From positions 806,001 to 870,000 of the forward strand of contig VSJF01000011.1 of NCBI GenBank assembly GCA_009739215.1: a stretch of DNA of 64,000 bases, written 5' to 3'. Positions 47,501 through 59,474 of this stretch are shown here, piece after piece. This stretch comes from Floccularia luteovirens. Lineage: Eukaryota; Basidiomycota; Agaricomycetes; Agaricales; Squamanitaceae. Under the pieces are notes generated by a model. It was given only the letters and a program-made list of their open reading frames with translations. It ran no database searches and was not told where the DNA came from. The position numbers were made by a program, and so were the translations under genes. Within the stretch, counting starts at the first letter, position 1. Each line of letters begins with the position of its first letter.

Positions 47501-49422
47501 GTAGGTTGTTGAAATTTTGAAGTCAAATTCTAGCTCATGGTACGCAGACCCAAGATGCATATGCCAGACTACAACGGCAAACTTCCGCGCTATTAGCTAC
47601 TATCAACGCTGCGGAAGATAACATATTCGCGGACTTCTGCAATAGAATTGGTGTCGGAAACATTCGAGAATATGAAGAACAACAACTGAAGGTTGCTCAG
47701 GCGGAAAGTCAAGCAAGACTTAGATTTGATACACAGATCGCCCGTCTCACTCATCAGTAAGCCTTCAATTTTTTTTATTCGCTAAGGAAGAAATGTTCTA
47801 ATATATGTACAGATCTGCATTTGAAGAAGAAGGTTTGAAAACATTAAAAGAGCGTCTCGTACAATTGGAACGAATAATTGAAGGGGAACGACGAACACTA
47901 AATACCCTTGGGGAGCAAAAAACAACCGTGGAAGGAGAGGTCACGGCTTCAGAAGAAAGTATAGCAATGTTGAAGGAGGAACTTGCCTCTATCCAGGAAG
48001 TATTAGAAACAAGGACTAAAGAGCTGGAGCAGGTTAAAAGGACAACCTTGAGAGCATCCAAAGTGTTGGATCAAGCTCTCAAAGACATTTCTACATGTGT
48101 AAGTTTATCCTTCACAATTTCTTTTCATTGATCTTGCATGGTAATCACCGGCTGCTAGAATGATGAGATCGGGAAACTAGCCTCAGAAAGGTCATTACTC
48201 TACCGGAAATGTCGTCTCGACGAAGTAAAATTACCCCTCCGGGATGGTAATTTGAAGAATGTGCCTATGGACGAGGTAAGTTCAGCAATTTAGTACTGAA
48301 AATCTACTCACAATGTCCCATGAATGCTAGAAAATTCTCGAGGATGTTGCTATGGATGTAGACGAAGATGAGGAAGGGACGCAACGACCTAAACAAGTTC
48401 AAGATTATGGCATAGAAGTCGATTTTGATTCTATTGATGAAGACGAACGAACAGAGGATCCATCGGAAGCAGTTACGCGGCTCGATAAAGAGATCAGCAA
48501 CATAAGTACTGAAATCGAACGCATGGCCCCGAACATGAAAGCAATGGAAAGGTCAAGAATTTGGTTGTCTATTGTATATGCATATAATTTTTACAAATCT
48601 CTTTTAGACTTGACGACGTAGAAGCGAAACTTGCAGAAACTGAGAGAGAAGCTGACAAAGCTCGTAAAGATTCCAAATCTGCACGCGACCACTTCAATGA
48701 TGTTAAGAATCGAAGGTTTGTGGGATATCATGGATGCCTTGACCGGCCCCCGTAAATAATTGATCCTTACTCAGATGTGAGCTGTTCAACAAAGCATATA
48801 ACCATATATCGGACAGGATAGACCAAGTCTACAAAGATCTCACAAAAGGAAAAGCAGCTCCGATGGGAGGTGTTGCATATCTGAGCTTAGAAGATAATGA
48901 GGCAAGCGGATTCTCAATTCCCTAACGTTGGAATTAACTTTTTTGTTAGGAACCCTATGTTGGTGGTATTAAATACCATGCAATGCCACCAATGAAACGT
49001 TTCCGTGATATGGAGCAGCTTTCGGGAGGAGAAAAGACAGTAGCTGCACTGGCACTTCTTTTCGCAATCCACAGGTTTGTCACCTAATTACAACTGTTAA
49101 CTTTTTGATTAAAGTTGGACTCTCTCAGTTATCAACCAGCTCCTTTCTTTGTTCTTGATGAAGTCGATGCAGCACTAGACAACACCAATGTTGCAAAAGT
49201 GGCGAACTATATCCGAGCGCATGCCTCAGAGTCCTTCCAGTTCGTTGTTATTAGCCTGAAAGGCTCACTATACGAACGCGGGAACTCCCTCGTCGGGATA
49301 TATCGTGACCAGGACGTGAACAGTTCCCGAACATTAACACTTGATGTGAGTTCGAATACGTGACTGATGATTTTCCAAGTTAACTGATTTCTTTCTTTCA
49401 GCTCACGCAATATGATGATTAA
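44513..49422 (+). CDS. SMC1: cohesin subunit SMC1
   Basis: ATPase arm of the cohesin ring that holds sister chromatids together. First exons are 44513-44556 and 44605-44913, and the last (LTQYDD-stop) is 49402-49422. The Walker A region reads [20 protein letters not shown] first coiled coil follows ([20 protein letters not shown] and on to about 46500). The hinge includes [35 protein letters not shown] and SGLITGGR. The return coiled coil runs from [15 protein letters not shown] to [20 protein letters not shown]. The signature motif is [20 protein letters not shown] and Walker B is [20 protein letters not shown], with [20 protein letters not shown] after it. The acidic block [13 protein letters not shown] before the return coil is typical of SMC1. 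Domain order and length are complete and no frameshift was found. Confidence 0.93.
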
Positions 49423-49811
49423 GTTCGCTTCTTTTTGTCCGTCAGTCTTTATGCTTTCGTTTGTACTATCCAATGTAGCTCCTTGAACCCTATAATTTAT
49501 CTTACTTATCTTCTGCATGGTGGGATTTGAACTCAGGTACAGTTCATCAACATGTTACACCTCAAATTTCGTTGCAGACTAAAGGACCTTGCCTATGATA
49601 GAGACCAGAGATGGTAATGAAAGTAGTCCACGTTGATATTTCAAGCTCGCTAGTTCGAGTGTCAGCCACCAAACGGAGAAAAGGGAAGTGGAATCGGTGC
49701 TGACTCTCAGACTTCTTTCCGTCACATTCCCCGATTTTCTTGGCTCCAGTCGCTCGTTGATTATTCGCTCTTTGAAACAACTGACATTCTTTTATTTCCT
49801 TGGGAACTGCC
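49423..49811. other. intergenic after SMC1
   Basis: SMC1 3' UTR and promoter side of the next gene; nothing else seen. Confidence 0.5.
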
Positions 49812-50600
49812 ATGCCGATCTTTGAAGACATAATGCACTCATTATTCGGTCGTCCGCAGAGGGTGGAACTACCCCCCACAGTTGACGGGCATAGAGTATA
49901 TGTCACACAAGGTATGAACGTACAAATAGGTACGTATATTTCCTTCTGTTGTGGTCAAACTGGCCTTAGTAAAATATCACCAGCTCTCGTTCTTTTTTCT
50001 AGTATATTGGTCTTCCTGGTCTATATGTGGTTCTATCTATCTCCCTTAATCCGGAACCGCAACATCATTGCTCCATATTCACTTCGTGATGTTGAGGTGC
50101 ACAATGGACAATCGGACGCGGCAATACAGAATGAGCACAAATCTCTTTTACAATGGATGCGCCGCGGATCGCGTGGTCGATTTGCTGATACCGAAGGCAA
50201 AACTAGAAATACGAGGTCTAGATTTGTTAGTGACCAAAAACATGACAAGAGGCCGCTCTTCAGGTGTAGATGCTCTTTGTTTTCTCGCAGTTCTGTTGTG
50301 CCTCCTGTGGGGGTTATCCAAATTACGCCCCCGCCACCTGCATATGTATCTCATCCCAACTCGCCCACTCCAGAATACCAATTCCCACCCCAAAGAGGCA
50401 CAAGGACGGGAATTATTCCACGGGTACCGCCAATGCCCACGAGCCAAGGGCGATTTCACTCAATGCGTGGCATTGGTCCTCGATCGGTTTCAGATAGCAT
50501 ACTACGCCCTCCTACTGGTACCCTTCATATGCCCTCTCCAGCTATTCTTTGTGACCGGAGCTCTACTACCCCTTGTTCTTGGACATTGGGACATTCATAG
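49812..50600 (+). CDS. small single-pass membrane protein, unknown
   Basis: A single-exon frame of about 262 aa from ATG 49812. Residues near 52-77 form a hydrophobic helix (ALVLFSSILVFLVYMWFYL), preceded by a short N-domain and followed by a basic stretch (MRRGSRGRF) and a Pro-rich tail with a PPPPAY element of the kind bound by WW domains. I do not recognise a family. An intron-like GTACG...CTAG stretch lies inside but removing it breaks the frame, so I kept one exon. Confidence 0.5.
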   Translation: MPIFEDIMHSLFGRPQRVELPPTVDGHRVYVTQGMNVQIGTYISFCCGQTGLSKISPALVLFSSILVFLVYMWFYLSPLIRNRNIIAPYSLRDVEVHNGQSDAAIQNEHKSLLQWMRRGSRGRFADTEGKTRNTRSRFVSDQKHDKRPLFRCRCSLFSRSSVVPPVGVIQITPPPPAYVSHPNSPTPEYQFPPQRGTRTGIIPRVPPMPTSQGRFHSMRGIGPRSVSDSILRPPTGTLHMPSPAILCDRSSTTPCSWTLGHS

Positions 50601-50907
50601 CCGCTTCATGGACGGGATTGAAATACGGAACAGTTTATTTTAAACATTTATTCTATACATTCCCTTGGTTTTCTTTTCGCTAAATTTGATTTATAATACA
50701 CATATGCCATGTATCTCGTTCACTTAAACCTGCTCCGAGCGGACTTGAAGATGGTTTTTTTTTGTTGGAGTTATTGTATTTTGTTAGACTGAAGAAAATT
50801 ATCTTATCTTATCATACTCAACACACATGACCTTTTCTGGAATGCTGTTTGAGGCCATAAATTAAAACAAGTTTTCTTTTTCAACTCCAAGTTATTCAAC
50901 GCCGACA
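50601..50907. other. short intergenic
   Basis: AT-rich spacer with no feature recognised. Confidence 0.5.
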
Positions 50908-51690
50908 ATGCCTAGAAATGCCGAACCCACTTCCAAATACAAGAAGCTAATCGACTATCTTACTCAAGCATCCCATGTATCTGCACCATTCATAACGACT
51001 TTTCTATTGATTCACCTTACTGCTCCTGCTCTTGCCAGCGTCGGGGGGTCGTCGCTCTCATCACAAACAATGGTATTCGAAGCTCATATAGAATTTGATA
51101 TATATTTCTGAATCTTGGCAATTCAGCTTTTAGGGAGGGAGTACTATCAAACAAACTTCGGCGAAAAGTATCTTGTACTGGGTCCATTGACAGTGCATTC
51201 CCTGGCTGGCCTAGCAAAGCGTGTCATTTCTCCAGCCAAGTCACCTCGCCCATTATCAAGTCTATTAAGCACAACGGGCTACGCGATTATGCTTATATTT
51301 CTCCCGATACACTACTTGACGCATCGAGTAAACCCGACGGTTAATATCCCACCAATATTTTCTGTCGGCCCATCAGAGCTTGATTACGAGTTTGTTAAAG
51401 TAGGACTGGAACTTTGGCCTTGGAGAAGCTGGTTCCTATATACTGGACTTGTCGTGGCTGCAGGCCTTCATGCTGCAGATGGGGTGACCATTATCTGGAG
51501 GACATTGATCAAAGATCACGCCCCTAAGCCACCGAGCCGAAGATACTTATCCATGTTTGCTATAGGAGCTATTGCTACGCCTGTATTTGGCGGCATATAT
51601 GCTCTTTCGAGGGAAAAGCCGATGGTTTTCTCTTCGATTCTAAAACGGTATAAAGCATCGTTCGTGAGGTCGTTAGTCTACAGAGTATGA
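50908..51690 (+). CDS. MCP1: Mcp1-like mitochondrial membrane protein (DUF1691)
   Basis: Exons 50908-51072 and 51127-51690, 242 aa. The sequence shows ASHVSAPFITTFLLIHLTAP, SLSSQTM joined to LLGREYYQTNFGEKYLVLGP, HSLAGLAKRV, a central IMLIFLPIHYLTHRVNP, LWPWRSWFLYTGLVVAAGLH and a last helix FAIGAIATPVFGGIYALS. This is the layout of yeast Mcp1 (MDM10-complementing protein 1), a multi-pass mitochondrial outer-membrane protein linked to lipid homeostasis and vacuole-mitochondria contact, with a fold likened to the haem-binding anchor of succinate dehydrogenase (conserved His residues in the helices). Assignment is by sequence pattern; biochemical role in basidiomycetes is inferred. Confidence 0.82.
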
Positions 51691-51985
51691 GCATGTAAGT
51701 ACTATTGTAGTAATACTTCTGTGCAGTTTCTGATCCGTACAGCCTCGTTTTCTACTGCATACACCACACTGGGAAAAGAAGGCACGAATAGCTTGTGAAC
51801 ATCTCTCTCTGGACCAATGAGAATATTGCTTTCGGGCACCTCTTTGCAGATGACATATTTTCAATTACGAAGGATACCGTCCTATATTTAGGAGCGAGAA
51901 CTTGCATATATATTGGTTGATCTTTCCCGCTGATAAAGTTCAGTGTAATTGTACTTTCTCAAGCCACATTCCCTTGCCTCGCAGC

Positions 51986-53795
51986 ATGGAAACTCTTCCT
52001 GCCGCCTCCCTTGTCATATTAACTCTTATCTTTGTCTGGAATTTCTTGCTTAAAGGAAATACTGCGAGCCTTTCTATCGTTAAAGCATGGCGTTTCTGTT
52101 CTAAACGTTATGATTTCATGTGGGATGCTTTTCGACAGAATGGAATGCGTACCTTTGACTTTCGTGTTATGAATGTAATTTTTTTCCTTCTTGACATTCT
52201 TATCCTTGATCATCGAGACAATTCTGCACAGCACCGCGTAGTCGCTCTATTTGGTGAAGAAGGGAGAAAAGTATTCTTCAATAACCAATATCTAGATTTG
52301 GGTGAAGGATATCAATTTTTCCAAGGTGGTGCACCTTCCCTAAAGGATGAGATACCGGATCCTGAGCAGGTTACGGAGCTAAGTAAACGCATTCAATTAC
52401 TATTGCGCAAAGAGAGGGTCGAGGGAGGTGAGCATTAAGGGATTCAAAACCTTACTCTGTATTTATCTCATCTCCACAGTCTTACCATCACTCTATGATG
52501 ATATAAGGAGAGCCATGGATAATTGGGGTAACAAGGGAACATTTAATCCGTTCAACGAACTTTATGCGGTATTGCTTCCGTTGCACCTCTATCCAGTTCG
52601 GGGTACTCAATTTTCTGCAGCTTGTTTTCCAGATGACTGTGCGACTGGCCTCTTGTCACGAGCTCGCAAATGATCCCGAGGCAGTAGCTCGTATTGCACA
52701 TCATTATCGAGTATTCGAGAAAAGTGCAACTCCTGCTGCCCTGCTTATGCCATGGTTCCCGAGCCCAGCACGAAAGAACAAGCGAAAATCGTCAGTTGAA
52801 TTGTACAATACCTTCAATTCGTATGTGGATATAAGGCGCAAGACTGAAAAACCTCAAGAAGATGCAATTGATTTACTTATTGCATGTGGCGATTCAAATG
52901 ATAGGATCGTTCAGGTGATTATCTTGATTTATATTTTTATTTTCGAAGGACTGATTTTTTTTTCTCAGGTCCTTTTATCCATTATTTTTGCTGGGGTTAT
53001 AAACACAGGAATCAACGGTAAGTTTTAATGATTGCAAAGATACTCAATTACCAATGCATACGCAGTGTGCTGGAACTTGCTGTACCTTGGTTTCTACCCT
53101 GAGTGGAAGGAGAAAGTCGTCCAGGAGTTCACTAATTTCCTAACAACACATACCGATAGTTCATCTCCAGATCCCTTGCACAAGCGACTCTGCACAATTC
53201 CTATAAGAGCATGGGAAGAAGAGCTTCCACTGGTGGATTCTGTTATCCGTGAAACTCTTCGACTCACCATGTCTCTGACTGCCGTACGTCGCAACAAGGG
53301 TAAAACCATAGAAGTTGGAGATACCATCGTTCGAAGAGGAGACTTCCTTGTCTACTCCATGGACGACGTGCATTTGGATTCAGGCGTCTACTCAGACCCT
53401 CTCATATTTGATCCCGGTAGGTACAGCGAGAGTCGACGGGAAGATAGGAAAGTTCCTCTAGGGTTTTTGGCATGGGGTGCTGGTGAGCAAGATAAGCCTG
53501 TCGAAAATGTGCTTGATTCAACACTATACTAGGTCGTCATCCCTGTACGGGGATGAGGGTAGCCCAGTTAGAGATGAAAATCATCATGGCAATATTCTTA
53601 CTCGGATACAGTTATGAGCTTGTTGATAAGTCAGGCAACCCTCCTACTGTACTGCCGCAACCTGACAGGAACGACATACAAGAGGTGAGCGATTTTTGCC
53701 TTTGTATTACGATGCTGGCAACATATAATTTAATTGTATAGGCGCGGCCCTTGGGTGAACCTTGCTTCTTGAAATTTGAGCGTCTGGTAGAGTGA
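51986..53795 (+). CDS. cytochrome P450 monooxygenase
   Basis: Eight exons: 51986-52174, 52232-52427, 52480-52568, 52621-52914, 52969-53017, 53066-53482, 53533-53684 and 53742-53795; 479 aa, in frame throughout. An N-terminal hydrophobic anchor (SLVILTLIFVWNFLL) puts it on the endoplasmic reticulum. The I-helix region is LLSIIFAGVINTGINVCWNL, where the usual acidic-Thr pair is replaced by N-T-G. The K-helix ExxR is RETLR. The haem-binding loop is FLAWGAGRHPCTGMRVAQLE with the Cys ligand, and the end is RPLGEPCFLKFERLVE. Layout resembles the CYP51/CYP7-like branch (FDLVFQMTVRLASC-type pattern), but I cannot assign a CYP number or substrate. Neighbours do not form a secondary-metabolite cluster. 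Confidence 0.88.
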
Positions 53796-55062
53796 GGATA
53801 CTGACTTTTTTGGGAGATCGCAACAAAGGATGAGGTGTGCAGAAAGTTCTATATCCTGTACAATTTTCGGTGCAATGTAATGACCGAACCTACATATCCA
53901 GTGAAAATCAAATTACCGAGTTCGTGTTGGACAAGCATACATTGTAACATTCCTGGAACAGCATTGAGCAGGAGTGCGCCGCCTCTTAAAATGGGGTTGT
54001 AGATTTGATCCCTACAGAGACGAGTAACAAACTCTTGACATTTCTGTTTCATCACGGGTGAATATACTCATCAGTTAATTCCCGTGAAAGGAGCCCAGCT
54101 TTAACACTCTATCATTTGGAATTCCCGATGTGTTAGTGCGAATTTGCCTCATTCTCTCACTGTGAAACAATTCCTGTCTAGGAAGTTTGATGGCCTTGTC
54201 ATTTCTAAGATAGGTTATATTGCCAAATTGCCAGTCCTACAGGGAATTCAAGCTCAAGGTTTGATACTGGCCAGTGGTGATCGGTGATATTAATCAGCCT
54301 TCAATCGAGATCTCCTCTCTCTCTTTCTCTCATCATTCCATTTCTTGTCCCTCTGAGACTTTTACCCCATAGTTTATAGCAGCCTTTTCACAAACTACCT
54401 TGACCTCTTTGCAATGCAGCTGCAGTTAGTCAGAATTATACCCCAAAGAGTGCTTTGCGGATGGTAGCAACCAAGTTCGAGTTTTCGTGGATACTTACTA
54501 AGTACTTTAAGTAGATACAGAGATGTCCTTGATGCCCGCATGGCTTGTCAGTGGTCCGCAATGTCAAAGTGTCATCCTAATATAGCGTGCGTACAGTTAG
54601 TATTTTTATTTTTGCAAAAAAAAAAACTGCAGTCAAAACAATGAATTACAAATACACATTCAGTCACACGCGCTGACATGGGCCAAATTTAGCGCCCTCT
54701 GTGGCTATCCACAGGTTCACACTGCCATGATAAAGGAGTAAGGAAATGTTCTTGTTACGGGTTTGACCAAACTTTTGAACTTGATTTTCCAGGGGCAGCC
54801 GATCTGTATCACTGAGCCTAATTTGGCTACAGATTCCCACAGTAGTCTCTTGCCCCGGTTTCAGTCCGAAAGTATCGCTGATTTTCGACCCCGACAACCT
54901 GAATTTGGAGTGTGTCCGGCAGAAGCCAACCAAGTTAGTGACTCGGTGATTTGATCCTCTTTGTTTCCCGAGTGCCAGGGGTCAGTCGTATACATTTAAC
55001 TATATTGGTGTAAATACAGGGCTGCTAATTCTCTGCCTTCACCATCTACCACCACCACCACC
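53796..55062. other. 1.3 kb intergenic
   Basis: No gene recognised. A CT-rich tract lies near 54310-54345. The right end is the promoter side of the DUF6699 gene. Confidence 0.5.
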
Positions 55063-56058
55063 ATGGCCGCTCCCTACGTCTACACACCGCACGTCTCCTA
55101 CCAACCAACTTCATACATCGATCCTTATTATACAGCCGCCCAGCCTTCCCCCTTTATCCCAGATGCAACATTATACCCCTCTTCCCCTTATTCTAACGCG
55201 GCTTCACTTCCAGGTTCCCCGAATACACACAATTCACCACTTCCGCCGACTAGCGGAGGGGTCCGTTTTCCTGGTAACGACTTTGGTTATACACCATGGG
55301 ACTTTCCAAATCGCCCTCGCAGACCGTCGTGGGATGGCTCAGACATGAACAACCAAAGGTCGTTCACAGATAACCAGTGGCTCAATGCGCCACAAATGCA
55401 CCACAGGACAAGGTCTTTCGGTGATACAGGGTACCGATTTGTCCCACAGGCTGGTGGATATCAAGGATATTGGCCACCCTCCCCATTCTCACCATGTTAT
55501 TCACTCCCCCAACCTACTCAGTTCTTTATCCATCCATGGCTCAACGCAGAGTCGCAACGCGGCGACTTCTTCTTTGACCTATCCCTCACCAATTTTGCTC
55601 CAATGCGCTATCTTGGCCCTGGCCAAACTGTTATCTTATCCCAAGATGACTTGATGCAACCGGCAACTCACCCACCAATCACAAGGCTGCGTATCACGTG
55701 TGATATTATCCCACAATGGCCCATTGATCTTGAATACAACCCGTATTTCGTCGGTCCAAACGGGATGCCAGGTTCTCCGGGAGGACATCCTCCGCCAATT
55801 ACCCTTGGTGATGTTTTGGTGGCCATACACAAAACATTACATACGAGAATCACACATGCTGATTGGGCCAAGCTATCAATCGCAGAAGAGACTGCCGTTT
55901 CCAAAGCATATACCCGACGCTGTAGGAGCGTTCCGAGCACTGAGATATTACAAAGGAGCCAGGGAGTAAAGAAAATCGATTTTCTTCTAGATAAGATTAG
56001 GTTCAAAGGTTTGATACGCGACGGAAATGGATTGGAATCTATGAAGATGATTGTTTAA
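55063..56058 (+). CDS. DUF6699 domain protein, long Pro/Tyr-rich N-terminus
   Basis: Single exon, 331 aa; the ATG is set in a favourable context (CACCACCATGGCC). Residues 1-150 are rich in Pro, Tyr, Ser and Gln (disordered). The C-terminal domain starts FFIHPWLNAESQRGDFFFDL and includes ITRLRITCDIIPQWPIDLEY, PPITLGDVLVAIHKTLHTRI and KKIDFLLDKIRFKGL. This domain is common in Agaricomycetes (DUF6699) and its function is unknown. The gene at 61540-62154 encodes the same domain, so the two are paralogs flanking a duplicated locus. The N-terminal region alone would fit a nuclear or RNA-binding regulator, which is only a guess. Confidence 0.75.
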   Translation: MAAPYVYTPHVSYQPTSYIDPYYTAAQPSPFIPDATLYPSSPYSNAASLPGSPNTHNSPLPPTSGGVRFPGNDFGYTPWDFPNRPRRPSWDGSDMNNQRSFTDNQWLNAPQMHHRTRSFGDTGYRFVPQAGGYQGYWPPSPFSPCYSLPQPTQFFIHPWLNAESQRGDFFFDLSLTNFAPMRYLGPGQTVILSQDDLMQPATHPPITRLRITCDIIPQWPIDLEYNPYFVGPNGMPGSPGGHPPPITLGDVLVAIHKTLHTRITHADWAKLSIAEETAVSKAYTRRCRSVPSTEILQRSQGVKKIDFLLDKIRFKGLIRDGNGLESMKMIV

Positions 56059-56767
56059 AACATATATTGCTGACTCATGATCATGGATTTGATATATTAT
56101 GTTATGACGTATTTGTACTTTGTCACTTTAGGTTCACAGGTTTTATTTTTATTTTCAATATAGCTATATATACCTATGTTGCTTACAATTCCTTCTTCTG
56201 CATCTTTTTGTGTGATTGTAAGGTACAATATGCTGTATAGTAGATGATCGGACTCTCACCACCAAGCCTGTCGACAAAGTTGTAAGTCGTGTTCTTCCAT
56301 GCCCTGAAAGTTGATCCGAATTTGGATGAGGTAAATTATGTGCTACACAACACATCTATATCATCAAGCCGTCAACGTTTCAACTGTTTCATACGAGCAG
56401 CTGTCAAGTAAGGAGACAGAGTTGGCTCTCATCAATCTCAACGGATTGCCAGACCTCCACGCATTCAGGCGCAGTAAATTTAGGTATGTTACGTTCACCC
56501 CGAGTTCACCACACGGGGTGATCGGCTGGGGTTCCACTGACTGCGGCTCTTAGCAAACTTTGAGATGATCAGGACAGCACGGAATATATGAAGCTACCAT
56601 ATACAGTGTGAACTATATTTATGGGTTAATTCGCTCGTTCGTTGTAAAAAAAGAGCATTCCGTCAGAAGAATGCGGTACCATGAACGACTGGTAGAGATA
56701 TTGTGTGTCAATTTGTGTCTACACGCACTGTAAAGTCCATTACATTCCTTCCATCATTATCCCGTGT
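56059..56767. other. intergenic, left edge of duplicated block
   Basis: 3' side of the DUF6699 gene. From about 56643 the sequence is similar to the block starting near 59296. Confidence 0.5.
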
Positions 56768-57766
56768 CTACATGTACGATGCAGTGGTTTGGTGTGACGC
56801 GGTCGTCAATTCCCCAAACTGATAGATTTTCGGGTTGAGCGTCGGCGCTCGTGTTTCTTTGCTCGGAAAAGGAATGGACCGGATATCTGACTGCCAGAAG
56901 GTCAAACTCAACCCATTTTCTTATGAAAGCTTACAAACTTGACACATACCATAAGATTCGTTGCTGATAATCATATGATTGAGTTGTTGTATGAAAAGTA
57001 TGATATCAAGTGCGGTGAAAGTTTGATAGGTTTGAAAATGTCCGATGTGTGAGTGGGGTGTGTGAATATGTATCATGGCTTGGGGAATGTGAATGGTGGA
57101 AAGAATGTCAATGACTTCCGGCGGTTGGTTGATGGCGTTGACATAAATTGGAAAGATAGAATCTGCTCTTTGTGGATGTTGTACAGGGTTGGACGGAGAA
57201 CAGGAAGGTAATGGTATGCAGTGTTTTCGTGACAACATTGGGGGCTATAAGTACACCTGTCAATATGAGGATGTGTCGATTGTCACACAATGTCACACGT
57301 TACCTAGCAGAAACCACCAAGGCTATTAGAACCGTTTTCAAAAGACTGTCAGTAAAATTCTCACCGCAAATAAAAGGGGGCGGCAATAATAATTCTGATG
57401 GCAATCAGTTAGAAGCTGTGCGGGAGGTTGTACCTTTGGTCGCGTACTTGGTCGGGGTTAATTAGCTATATGGGGGGTGCAATGTGAGAGAATGCTATAA
57501 TACTGGAAGAACGGGTTACCGGGCAAGGGCGATCCGAGATTGGGAACTACAAATGCAATGAACCCACGGGGTAAATAACAACAACACAGTAGCCACACAC
57601 CGTCTGAGAGGTGTAGACCTAGTTAAGTTACGATTTAGAGAGTAGTGGATGAATTGTGTATGATCACATAACTCACTGTTGAGTTAGCACCCGGCATAGT
57701 CATATTGAAGAACCAGGAGAAAGAAGTGGGAGTAGTAGAGAAACGATAGATGATGTATCTGAAGGG
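56643..57766. repeat. tandem duplicated block, copy A
   Basis: About 1.1 kb that aligns along its length with 59296-60421 in the same orientation, with clear but imperfect similarity. It contains one copy of a multi-exon minus-strand gene. Shared landmarks include CTACATGTACGATGCA near the left end and AGGTGTAGACCTAGTTA near the right. Confidence 0.8.
56768..57703 (-). pseudogene. multi-exon gene in duplicated block, copy A (exon 4 frame broken)
   Basis: Exons inferred by comparing the two copies (minus): 57677-57703 (MTMPGANST), 57601-57618 (VYTSQT, 18 nt), 57520-57546 (FPISDRPCP), 57365-57465, 56950-57244 and 56768-56886. The first three junctions are all phase 0 and conserved in copy B. 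Exon 5 holds DSIFPIYVNAINQPPEV, MIHIHTPHSHIGHFQT and FTALDIILFIQQLNH, the last resembling the xTxxDVLxxIxxxL element of DUF6699 domains; that kinship is weak. Exon 4 is 101 nt against 96 in copy B, so the frame is shifted here. The exon 6 acceptor (GTCAG) is normal. Gene function unknown. Confidence 0.5.
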
Positions 57767-59295
57767 CTGTCTTATTATACAAAAGCTAACGTTTATCCAT
57801 TGCCTCGCAATTGGTCCCGTACCATGAGAGCAGCCTGCATATGACTTCACGATTTTTTGTGTTCCTGTCAGGGTCGCTTCTGTGTCAAATCTGTCAAATC
57901 TGCCAAATTCCATCCGGACATAAAGCATAAGCACTAAGCTTCTCATCGGGCCTCCGAAGCCCCTTTGGATAAACGGGGATATCTTGTTAGTCCCATGTTT
58001 TTATACCATTTTCTGGGATTCAACTGCTGCTGTAGCTAGAAAACCTTGGCACTGATGTATGTAGAACAACCCGCAAGTGAGACAGCATCTGCAAAGTGGA
58101 GCTGAATTCTCCTAATAACGGTGTAAATTTGCGTTAATGTGTCACACTGTCGGACCGGAATGATCATCATGGCAAACTGTCGAATAGTTTAATCTTGTAT
58201 CAGGGGGAGTTGAAACACCTATTTTCTGAGGCTGTTTTGTTGATTATCAGCTTGCTGACTTACCATCAGTCTAAGTGTACTATTGGCTATTCCGTGCCCC
58301 AAAAGTTCTTCTTCGCCTTCCCCATCATGGCATCCCATGACATAGTATGGGATCTCGGCCAGGAATGGCCGTGAATTGATAATTCACAAAAAAAGGTCTG
58401 CATGTGGAAAAACTTCCAATGAAATAATGATTATTATGACATGCGGGACTACAAATAATAAAAACATCCACAACTGCCACCTTTAATCTCGATATACTGG
58501 TCCTTCCACATTATGCAATAATTATGAACTGTCCAAGAGCCTTATAAAATTTTTAAGAGTTGTGGTATACTAGGTTTCTTACATGATGGAGGCTTATGAC
58601 ATATTCTGGAAGGTGTAGCCCCATTTCAAATGAATACTGATCATCACACTATAACTACTGATACACACCCCTCGTGATAGACACCTTCCAGAATATGCTA
58701 TAAGCTGTGGAATGAGTGTTATAGCGTGCCAATCAATATTAACTATTGGGATTTCCTTTAACATACTTCTTGCTTAAGTTACCTAGTAGCAGCCTCGGCC
58801 TCTCAGTCTCGAGCGGGATTCTAGTGCTAAATCACCTCAGAAAAATTGGTTTTATTATCAGTAGTACATATAGAATAACATGTAAACAGTAATGAGTACT
58901 TGAACCGAAGCATAACTAGTAACTTTTTAACATAAATTTGACTCTGGCAAGCCCCAACAAACGGAAGATATCATTAAATAAAATAGGATGATGTTCACTA
59001 CATATGTTTAACGCCCTGGGGAACACATGAAGCTCTCAGGATGCGCAGTTCTGCTGCAGAAGTCAGTTTTTTGAAATGTTGCAATTGCAGCTATTTGATA
59101 GTATATAAGCAGCTTATAAGTTTGGGTGTGATCAATTCACCTCGGGCCAAACATATGCGATTGGATGCAACTAACTTCTGCTTATATCCGCCGCGGCACC
59201 CAACGGACTTGGGAAAATACAACACTGAACATATAAAGACGCTGTTCACCCAATAAGGATTACATTTGGCGGTTAGTTCAGCCATCTCTCATTTT
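57767..59295. other. 1.5 kb spacer between duplicated blocks
   Basis: No gene recognised; short ORFs only. It contains a 25-nt inverted repeat at 58592-58705. Confidence 0.5.
58592..58705. repeat. 25-nt inverted repeat with 64-nt spacer
   Basis: The arm at 58592-58616 (GCTTATGACATATTCTGG-AAGGTGT) is matched in reverse complement by 58681-58705, differing at two adjacent positions (GA versus AG). It could form a hairpin, or mark a short non-autonomous element, but no flanking target-site duplication was established. Confidence 0.65.
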
Positions 59296-59474
59296 TTGTA
59301 AAACAAAAATATTTTGTCGGAGGAGTACCACGAACGACTGGTAAAAGCAGTTTTGTCTCTACACGAATTGTACAGACCTTTTGATTAATTATATTGTTTG
59401 TATTATTATCCTGTGTCTACATGTACGATGCAATGGTTTGGTGCAGCACGGTCGTCAATTCCCCATATTAACAT

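Noticed and set aside
57601..57703. Mating-pheromone precursor in the duplicated block
   Set aside because: The small first exons suggested a short peptide gene, but no C-terminal CaaX motif followed by a stop was found and the gene continues through several more exons.
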